Of a DNA stretch of 64,000 nucleotides, positions 58,992 to 64,000 are shown one piece after another; position 1 is the stretch's first letter, and each line of letters starts with the position of its first letter. Under the pieces are notes generated by a model. That model made no database searches. It was not told where the DNA came from and saw only the letters and a program-made list of their open reading frames with translations. Origin of the DNA: Planctomycetota bacterium (GTDB lineage: Bacteria > Planctomycetota > SZUA-567 > H5-PLA8); NCBI GenBank assembly GCA_023150555.1, contig JAKLKQ010000014.1:58281-122280 (forward strand). The letters run 5' to 3'. The position numbers were made by a program, and so were the translations under genes.

Positions 58992-59969
58992 TTAGAAGCG
59001 GATGCGCACGCCGGCGGTGCCCGACCAGTCTTCGCGCTGGTGGTACCCGTTCAACTCCTGGTAGACGGGCACGTACACACCCGCGCTGAAGGTGAGGCGC
59101 TCCAGCGGCTGCACGGCAAGGCCGGGAATCAGAAAGAGCGTCTGCCCGCCGTGGTTGGAGTCCTTCTGGCCGTCCTCGAAGGCCTTGCGCTCTAAAATCG
59201 CCTGCGCGCCCAGATTGAGCCAGATCTTCGTGCCCCAGTTCTCGGGCGAGACGCGGTAGCTGCCGCTGGCGCTGAGGCGCAAGACGTCGCCGGCCCGGAA
59301 GTCCTGGGTCCCTTCGGTTTTGTACGTGTACGCCGCAGCGCCGCTGGCGCCCCAGCGCTGCCAGCCGCGGGAGACCGCCACGCCCAGCGTGCCGTCCCAG
59401 CTCCCGGTCCCGGGCTGGTGCTCGGCCTCGGCCCACGCGCCACCGTGGATGCGTTCGTTCGTCATGCCGGTGGGAAACTTCGCTTCGCCGAAGAGTGCCA
59501 AGTCCACGGGAAAGCGCCCGGATTCCTGCTTCTTAAAGCGCCACGAGAGATCGAAGCGCAGGTCGTCGAAGCCACGCAGCGTGTCGTGCTGGCCCAGCAG
59601 CAGCGGGTCTCCGACGTTGATCCCGCGCACCTGGCGGTAGCCCTGCGCGAGGCCCAGTTCCAGGTCTTTGGTGACCGCGTAGCCGATGCGAACCGTGGAG
59701 GTCCACTCGTCGATCAGCCCGTGGGTGTGGCGCCCGCGCGTATCGTTGACGGCCAGGGCGTGCGCGGCGTTGTCGCGGCTCCAGTTCTTGTAGTGGTACG
59801 TCACGTCCGCCGACCACTTGAACTGTTCGGCAGACGATCCGGCGGTCAGCCCGGCGGCACCGCCACGCGATGGGTCGCCGCCGCTGGTACGGCAGCTGTC
59901 GCAGGCGGAAAGCGCCGATGATATCAGCAACAGCAGGAGCAACGGGTACGGCACGGTGCGTATGGACAT
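58992..59969 (-). CDS. Outer-membrane barrel-type lipoprotein
   Basis: The 325-residue product has a lipobox (LLLLLLISSALSAC). The rest alternates polar and aromatic residues as in an outer-membrane barrel or transporter-type protein (FKWSADVTYHYKNW, FDLSWRFKKQESGRFPVDLALFGEAKFP, LTFSAGVYVPVYQEL), ending in VRIRF with a C-terminal Phe. The combination of lipobox and barrel is unusual. GAGGAG lies 7 bases before ATG 59969; an upstream start at 60032 lacks support. It is likely co-transcribed with the secreted His-rich gene downstream, in a cluster that also has a TonB receptor. Confidence 0.68.
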   Translation of the reverse strand: MSIRTVPYPLLLLLLISSALSACDSCRTSGGDPSRGGAAGLTAGSSAEQFKWSADVTYHYKNWSRDNAAHALAVNDTRGRHTHGLIDEWTSTVRIGYAVTKDLELGLAQGYRQVRGINVGDPLLLGQHDTLRGFDDLRFDLSWRFKKQESGRFPVDLALFGEAKFPTGMTNERIHGGAWAEAEHQPGTGSWDGTLGVAVSRGWQRWGASGAAAYTYKTEGTQDFRAGDVLRLSASGSYRVSPENWGTKIWLNLGAQAILERKAFEDGQKDSNHGGQTLFLIPGLAVQPLERLTFSAGVYVPVYQELNGYHQREDWSGTAGVRIRF

Positions 59970-60056
59970 GCGAAGTCTCCTCGGTGCGTATGCGGCGCAC
60001 GTCCGGATAGACGCGGCCCATTCGTCACGCAAAGTGTTATGGGGCGTGAGGGGACT

Positions 60057-60458
60057 TCAGCTGCGGGGCGGCGGGGTGAGGATCTCGTGGAGCGGCTCGG
60101 GGCGTGCGCGGTCAAACGTGGCGGCGGCAAGGGCTTCGGCGCCGGCGCCCAGGAGCGCGCAGGCGGCGGGCGACCCCGGCATGCAGGGCGGGAAGGCGTC
60201 CTGCAAGGCCAGGCGCGTTCCGGCATTGCTCGCAGCGGGCGCGTCGAGGTTCAGGTTTGCGGGCTGCATGCGCAAAAAGCAGCACGAGTCCCCGGCTACA
60301 TCCGGGGATTGGACCGAAACCGCGCACTCGCACAGCGCCCGCCCGCAGGGTCCGGCGCGCTTGAAGGTGACGCCCGAGGGGCAGGCCGCCAGCAGCAGCG
60401 CCAGCGCCAGGGCGGCGGCGGTGCGGCACGGCGAGAGAATGCGGCCCGTCCGGGACAT
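60057..60458 (-). CDS. Cys-rich lipoprotein
   Basis: The 133-residue product begins with a lipoprotein signal (ALALALLLAAC). A Cys-rich segment follows (CGRALCECAVSV...GDSCCFL, about 38-63), which could coordinate metal or form disulfides. No other motif is visible and I do not recognise the family. The ATG at 60458 follows GGAG by 7 bases. It is the first of three minus-strand genes (lipoprotein, barrel, secreted His-rich protein) and may belong with the TonB receptor. Confidence 0.55.
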   Translation of the reverse strand: MSRTGRILSPCRTAAALALALLLAACPSGVTFKRAGPCGRALCECAVSVQSPDVAGDSCCFLRMQPANLNLDAPAASNAGTRLALQDAFPPCMPGSPAACALLGAGAEALAAATFDRARPEPLHEILTPPPRS

Positions 60459-60612
60459 CGGCGGCTCCGGGGGAAACAATTCGGCGCGACTCGTATACCA
60501 CCCGAGCAAGCCCGATGCCAGCACATCGGGCGCCCGACGTTGCGCGTCGCGCTGGGATTCCGTACACTCAACGGCAGATCGTTGGTCAACCATCCCGCGG
60601 AGGAAACGCCCC

Positions 60613-61011
60613 ATGCCCGTCGAACGGCAGCTCTCGATCTTCCTGGAAAACAAGCCCGGTGTCCTGGCCCGCCTGTGCGACTCCTTCGCGGAGCACGGAA
60701 TCAACATAGACGCCATGTCCGTCAGCGACACCGTGGACCACGCGGTGGTGCGCCTGATCGTCTCCAAGCCCGAACACGCGCTGCACCTGCTCGAGGAACA
60801 CGGCGTGCTGGTCGTCGAGAACGAGGTCCTGGCCCTGAGCCTCAGCAACAAGCCCGGCGCGCTGGGGCGCATGGCCGAGAAACTCAGCAAGGCCCGCGTC
60901 AACATCGAGTACCTCTACGGCACCGCCGGCACGGACAAGAAGCGCAGCCTGCTGGTCGTGCGCGTGGACAACATCAAGAAGGCCGCCCGCGTCCTGGGCG
61001 TCAAGTCCTAG
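60613..61011 (+). CDS. Tandem ACT-domain protein
   Basis: The 132-residue protein is made of two ACT domains. The first opens RQLSIFLENKPGVLARLCDSFAEHGINIDAMSVSD and the second LALSLSNKPGALGRMAEKLSKARVNIEYLYG. ACT domains bind amino acids to control enzymes. Stand-alone ACT pairs like this are often regulatory partners or homologues of amino-acid-biosynthesis regulators. GGAGGAAA lies before the ATG. The stop is 4 bp from the GTG of rlmH, so the two are co-transcribed. Confidence 0.87.
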   Translation: MPVERQLSIFLENKPGVLARLCDSFAEHGINIDAMSVSDTVDHAVVRLIVSKPEHALHLLEEHGVLVVENEVLALSLSNKPGALGRMAEKLSKARVNIEYLYGTAGTDKKRSLLVVRVDNIKKAARVLGVKS

Positions 61012-61015
61012 GCGC

Positions 61016-61486
61016 GTGAAGATCCTGCTCGCCTGCGTCGGCAAGCTGCGCAGCGCGCCGCTGCGGAAGGTCTGCGACGAGTACCTGGCGCGCCTGCAGC
61101 GCTACGGGCCCTGCGAGGTCCTCGAGACGAAGCCCGCCAAGGCCAAGGACCCGGCGGCGGCGGCGCGCGAGGAATCCGCGGGGCTGCTGGCCGCGCTTTC
61201 CGCCGGCGACAAGGTCTGGGTCCTCGACGAACGCGGCACGCAGGAGACCTCGCCCGGCGTGGCGAAGCGGCTGGGCGAACTGGAAAACCGCAGCGCGAAG
61301 CGCCTGGCCGTGCTGCTGGGCGGGGCCTACGGACTCGACGACGCGGCGCGCGCGCGCGCGGACTGGGTCTGGTCGCTCTCGAAGGGGACCTTCGCCCACG
61401 AACTGTGCCGCGCCGTGGCGTTGGAGCAACTCTACCGCGCGCGGACGATCCAGCGCGGCGAGCCCTACCACCACGGCGGGACGTAA
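61016..61486 (+). CDS. rlmH: 23S rRNA (pseudouridine1915-N3)-methyltransferase
   Basis: The 156-residue protein is RlmH, a small SPOUT methyltransferase that uses S-adenosylmethionine to methylate pseudouridine 1915 of 23S rRNA. The knot region is present: VWVLDERGTQETS, VLLGGAYGLDD, and the C-terminal SLSKGTFAHELCRAVALEQLYRARTIQRGEPYHHGG. Length is normal. The GTG start at 61016 lies 4 bp after the ACT-protein stop and gives the expected KILLACVGKLR N-terminus. Confidence 0.94.
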   Translation: MKILLACVGKLRSAPLRKVCDEYLARLQRYGPCEVLETKPAKAKDPAAAAREESAGLLAALSAGDKVWVLDERGTQETSPGVAKRLGELENRSAKRLAVLLGGAYGLDDAARARADWVWSLSKGTFAHELCRAVALEQLYRARTIQRGEPYHHGGT

Positions 61487-61504
61487 CGAGAAGAGGACTA
61501 CGCG

Positions 61505-62254
61505 ATGCGGTTTCTGCTGCCGGCTTTCACCGTGATCCTTTGCGCCTGCGCCTGCGGGGCCGGCGAGGAACCCGCCGCACCGCCGAGCGTGCAGGTGCCG
61601 AAGCTGGCCGAAGGCCCGGAGTTCAAGGCCGACCTCGGCGGCCCGTTCTGGGAAAAGGCCGCGCGCCTGGGCGCGTTCCGAAAACTCGACGGCGCGGCCG
61701 GCGAGCCCGCGCAGCAGACGGAAGTCCGCGTCGCGACCACGGCGGAGGCGCTCTGGATCGGCGTGCGCTGCCTGGAGTGCGACCTCGGCGGGCTGAAGGC
61801 GCAGCAGGACGTGCGCGACACCGCCATCTGGATGGACGACGGCATCGAGCTCTTCCTCAAGACCGGCCCCGAAGGCGCCGAGCCCTACTACCAGATCGGC
61901 TTCAACGCCGCCGGCACGATCTTCGACGCGCACCGCAAGCTCGAGATGTGGGACGGGGCCGGCATCCGAGCAACCACCGGCCGCTCGAAGGACGCCTGGC
62001 TCGCCGTCATCGAGATCCCCCTTAAGACGCTCACCAGCGAGACGCCCGCCAAGAAGGGCGAAGCCTGGCGCCTGAACGTGATCCGCGTACGCCCCAAGCA
62101 CGAAGGCAACAAGGGCCAGGACGAAGAGACCGCCTGGGCGCCGACCGGCCAGAGCACCAGCCACGTGCCCGAAAGGTTCGGCTTCGCGTACCTGGAAGCC
62201 TTCGAGGCGAAGATGCCCGGCTCGCAGGAAGGTGCGAAAGAAGAAAGGAAGTAG
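61505..62254 (+). CDS. Secreted CBM9-like (carbohydrate-binding) protein
   Basis: The 249-residue product starts with a signal sequence (LLPAFTVILCACAC) whose Cys residues could form a lipobox. The mature part has the carbohydrate-binding family 9/DOMON-like pattern: FWEKAARLGAFRKLDG, TEVRVATTAEALWIGVRCLE, DTAIWMDDGIELFLKTG, YYQIGFNAAGTIFDAHR and an ending AWAPTG...HVPERFGFAYL. Such domains bind reducing ends of sugars or haem. It is probably cell-surface or periplasmic. GAGG precedes the ATG, and it follows rlmH by 18 bp in the same run. Confidence 0.78.
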   Translation: MRFLLPAFTVILCACACGAGEEPAAPPSVQVPKLAEGPEFKADLGGPFWEKAARLGAFRKLDGAAGEPAQQTEVRVATTAEALWIGVRCLECDLGGLKAQQDVRDTAIWMDDGIELFLKTGPEGAEPYYQIGFNAAGTIFDAHRKLEMWDGAGIRATTGRSKDAWLAVIEIPLKTLTSETPAKKGEAWRLNVIRVRPKHEGNKGQDEETAWAPTGQSTSHVPERFGFAYLEAFEAKMPGSQEGAKEERK

Positions 62255-62259
62255 CCGTC

Positions 62260-62784
62260 ATGCCCGAGTCCTACGCCAACTTCCGCGACGCTATCGGCGC
62301 CGGCCACCAGGCCGCGCAGCACGGCGAGCACGACAAGGCCGAGGACGCCTACCGCGCCGCGCTGGACCTCGCGGACGGCGACGGCGAAGCCGGCGGCGCG
62401 CTGCACGCGCTCGCGCACCTGCTGATCAACACCGGCCGCCCCTCGGAAGCCGGCCCGCTGTGGCATCAACTCACCGCGCTGAAGGGCGCGCCCCCGGTGG
62501 TGCTGTGCGAAGCCCACGCCGCGGTCGGCTACGAGCACGAAGCGGCCGGGCGCCACCAACAGGCGCTCGAAGCCTTCGCCGCCTGCAAGGCCGTCGGCGG
62601 CGGCCTGGCGCAGCACCGCGCCAGCGCGTGCTTCCACGCCGCGCAGGTCTACTTCAAACAGAAGCGCTACGCGCAGGCTCGGATGGAACTCGAGGCCTTC
62701 GACCAGATGCGCGGGGCGTATCCGGAAGAGAAGAAGCAGGCGCCCGAACTCCGTAAGCAGATCGAACAACGGCTAAACGGATAG
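62260..62784 (+). CDS. TPR-repeat protein
   Basis: The 174-residue product is all-helical with TPR-like units: GHQAAQHGEHDKAEDAYRAALDLA, HALAHLLINTGRPSEAGPLWHQL, VGYEHEAAGRHQQALEAFAAC and AQVYFKQKRYAQARMELEAF. No signal peptide is present, so it is probably a cytoplasmic protein-binding adaptor. AAAGGAAG lies 8 bases before the ATG, inside the end of the previous gene. It closes the ACT-rlmH-CBM9-TPR run. The partner is unknown. Confidence 0.8.
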   Translation: MPESYANFRDAIGAGHQAAQHGEHDKAEDAYRAALDLADGDGEAGGALHALAHLLINTGRPSEAGPLWHQLTALKGAPPVVLCEAHAAVGYEHEAAGRHQQALEAFAACKAVGGGLAQHRASACFHAAQVYFKQKRYAQARMELEAFDQMRGAYPEEKKQAPELRKQIEQRLNG

Positions 62785-62795
62785 TTTCGGGTTTT

Positions 62796-62824
62796 TAGCT
62801 GATCGCTGAGAGCTGATCGCCGAG
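62796..62824. repeat. Short imperfect AGCTGATCGC repeat
   Basis: AGCTGATCGCTGAG and AGCTGATCGCCGAG follow each other between the TPR gene and the PEGA lipoprotein gene. The type resembles the degenerate intergenic repeats at 15705-15788. It lacks a stem and T run, so it is not a terminator. Confidence 0.5.
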
Positions 62825-62831
62825 TGCGTCA

Positions 62832-63611
62832 TTACTTCTTCTCGGGGTCTTCGATGGGCTCTTCGTCGTAGATGTAGACTTCGCCCTTGGGCGTGCGGCG
62901 CATGCGCTTGGGCTTCTCGGTGCCTTCCTTCTTTTCCTTGTCGTCCTTCTCGCCCTTGTCCAAGCCCAGGTCCTCGGCGATGGTCTGGCTCTTGGGGCGG
63001 GTTTCGTCGATCGTAGCCGGCTTGATGGTCTCGCCCTTGGGCGCCACATCCAGTTCGGGCGCGGCGGCGGGGCCTTCGGCCAAGGGCACGACGGCGGCGG
63101 CCTTCGGCTCGCCGATGCCTGTGGGCGGCGCTTCCTTGCGCGGGTTCTCCCAGGCGACCTGGACCTCGCGGTCGGACTCGGGCACGCTGACCTTGCCGTC
63201 ACGGGCGGCGACGGCGCGGCCGACCAGGGTATCGGCGTCGAACTTCTTCTCGTCGACGGGCTTGAGCACGTAATGCAGGTAGACCTCGTCGTTCAGCCGC
63301 GCGGGGACGACGTTGTCGGCGAAGAAGGCCAGGGGGTCGTAGCCGTAGGGCGGCGGGCGCAGCTTCTCCTGGCGCACCAGGACGTCGTGCTTGTCCTTGC
63401 GGACCTCGATGCGGTAGTCGCCGTAGTGCGTGTAGTTGACGCGCACCGGCGTGGTGCCGACGACGCGGCGGTTGATGCTGACCTCGGCGCCTTCGGGCAG
63501 GCTGGTGATGGTCATGCCGCGGCTGGTGCAGCCGCTGAAGACGAGCGCGCCGCCGGCGACGGTCAGGACCGCCGCGAACGCCCGCATCGTCTTGGAACGC
63601 CTGCCGCTCAT
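62832..63611 (-). CDS. PEGA-domain lipoprotein
   Basis: The 259-residue product has a lipobox (GGALVFSGC). A PEGA domain follows at once: MTITSLPEGAEVSINRRVVGTTPVRVNYTHYGDYRIEV. PEGA modules are small beta-sandwiches found in surface proteins. The rest is a low-complexity tail rich in Lys and Glu (KGEKDDKEKKEGTEKPKR) ending in EVYIYDEEP. It probably sits on a membrane surface facing the periplasm. GAGAGG lies upstream of ATG 63611. It converges with the TPR gene with 47 bp between stops. Confidence 0.82.
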   Translation of the reverse strand: MSGRRSKTMRAFAAVLTVAGGALVFSGCTSRGMTITSLPEGAEVSINRRVVGTTPVRVNYTHYGDYRIEVRKDKHDVLVRQEKLRPPPYGYDPLAFFADNVVPARLNDEVYLHYVLKPVDEKKFDADTLVGRAVAARDGKVSVPESDREVQVAWENPRKEAPPTGIGEPKAAAVVPLAEGPAAAPELDVAPKGETIKPATIDETRPKSQTIAEDLGLDKGEKDDKEKKEGTEKPKRMRRTPKGEVYIYDEEPIEDPEKK

Positions 63612-63899
63612 GCCGTGCCTCTCGAACGCTTGTCCGGTCAGGGAGTTAGACGCCCTGGCCGGTGAGTATCGTCAGTCCTTTTGCATCAAGCCCAACCATT
63701 GTAGAGCTTTTCGCGGCGGCCGTCCAGGGCCATGCCGGTAAATATTTGGAGATAAAGGAGTTGCGGCGACCAGGGAACGGCCTATGTGTTACCTCTTCAT
63801 GCCGGTAAAACGCCAAGCTCCGCTGAAAAGATGCTGGCGCGAACCTCACGGTCAAGCAACTCCAACTCACGCTGAAAGCGTGCGTCCTCGCGCTGCTGC
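63612..63899. other. Intergenic sequence, no supported gene
   Basis: No reading frame here has a family signature. A minus-strand frame at 63646-63903 (85 codons) has no recognisable features. The direct repeat TCAAGCAAC occurs near 63852 and 63900 but with no obvious mobile-element context. Confidence 0.5.
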
Positions 63900-64000
63900 T
63901 CAAGCAACGTGTATGAGAAATTGGTGCTCTGTTGAAAACAAAGGCAGAAGTAGAGCGAGGATCATGAGGTTGTAGGTGAGGACGGCGATGAAGGTCTCGC
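63900..64000 (-). CDS. Possible C-terminal end of a membrane or transposase-like protein (partial)
   Basis: A minus-strand frame enters from beyond the right edge and ends in TGA at 63900. Its 33 codons read ETFIAVLTYNLMILALLLPL and then a polar tail. The TFIAVLTYNLM pattern resembles the final helix of some DDE transposases, but a membrane helix is just as consistent. Too little is present to decide. Confidence 0.25.
   Translation of the reverse strand, partial: ETFIAVLTYNLMILALLLPLFSTEHQFLIHVA

Noticed and set aside
63646..63903. An 85-codon minus-strand gene near the right edge
   Set aside because: No signature or Shine-Dalgarno, and Ser/Ala-rich shadow-like composition.

Overview
The window is a GC-rich bacterial chromosome segment carrying mostly ordinary, tightly packed genes on both strands. 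Several features point to the PVC superphylum (Planctomycetota, Lentisphaerota or relatives). These are the sulfatases, secreted beta-propellers, DUF2264-type and phytanoyl-CoA-dioxygenase-like proteins, and a 1915-residue Ser/Thr kinase with a single membrane span and a giant ectodomain. Signal peptides, lipoboxes, a porin and a TonB-dependent receptor show a double-membrane cell. The phylum is inferred from gene content only; there is no rRNA in the window.

Layout. 1-6526 is a plus-strand operon: end of a propeller protein, a secreted Kelch protein, an aldolase-sialidase fusion, an RraA-like protein, and a second aldolase-sialidase fusion whose aldolase half has lost its catalytic residues. 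6540-8150 (minus) holds a small OB-like membrane protein, tRNA-Ala(GGC) and a cytochrome-P460-like protein. 8522-24024 is housekeeping and envelope: leuS, a saccharopine-dehydrogenase-like reductase, a YdcF-like protein, fdhD, miaE, an AlaC/DapL-type aminotransferase, scpB, two lipoproteins, an SRPBCC protein, a Rieske protein and a porin under a Fur-like box. The intergenic stretches at 13040-13732 and 16497-16969 carry repeats rather than genes.

24263-27902 is a GntR regulator coupled to two sulfatase-family genes; the second has Thr where the formylglycine Cys belongs. 28128-30290 encodes a double-anchored membrane protein with an internal duplication. 30360-36657 looks like a sugar-acid or glycan-derivative catabolic region: PhyH oxygenase, a propeller, IclR regulator, then divergent creatininase-like, 3-hydroxyacyl-CoA-dehydrogenase-like and enolase-superfamily genes. 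36730-44535 carries a cytochrome c, MoxR ATPase, ArnT-like glycosyltransferase, rpmH, a HEAT-PDZ protein and the ATP-sulfurylase/APS-kinase pair cysD-cysNC.

44956-64000 holds a multidomain matrixin protease, the giant kinase, a DUF2264 protein, a TonB receptor with neighbouring secreted, barrel and Cys-rich lipoproteins, an ACT-domain protein, rlmH, a CBM9-like protein, a TPR protein and a PEGA lipoprotein. The right edge may enter another gene.

Regulation visible in sequence: the iclR and gntR promoters each contain a palindrome in or over the promoter core and place the predicted transcription start at the start codon, suggesting autoregulated leaderless mRNAs. No phage, CRISPR array, complete insertion sequence or obvious defence system was seen. 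The most unusual items are the aldolase-sialidase pair with one pseudoenzyme half, the Thr-type sulfatase homologue, a family of GGGGACCGG elements (one encoding the tail of miaE), and an inverted-repeat element overlapping the stop of the YdcF-like gene.
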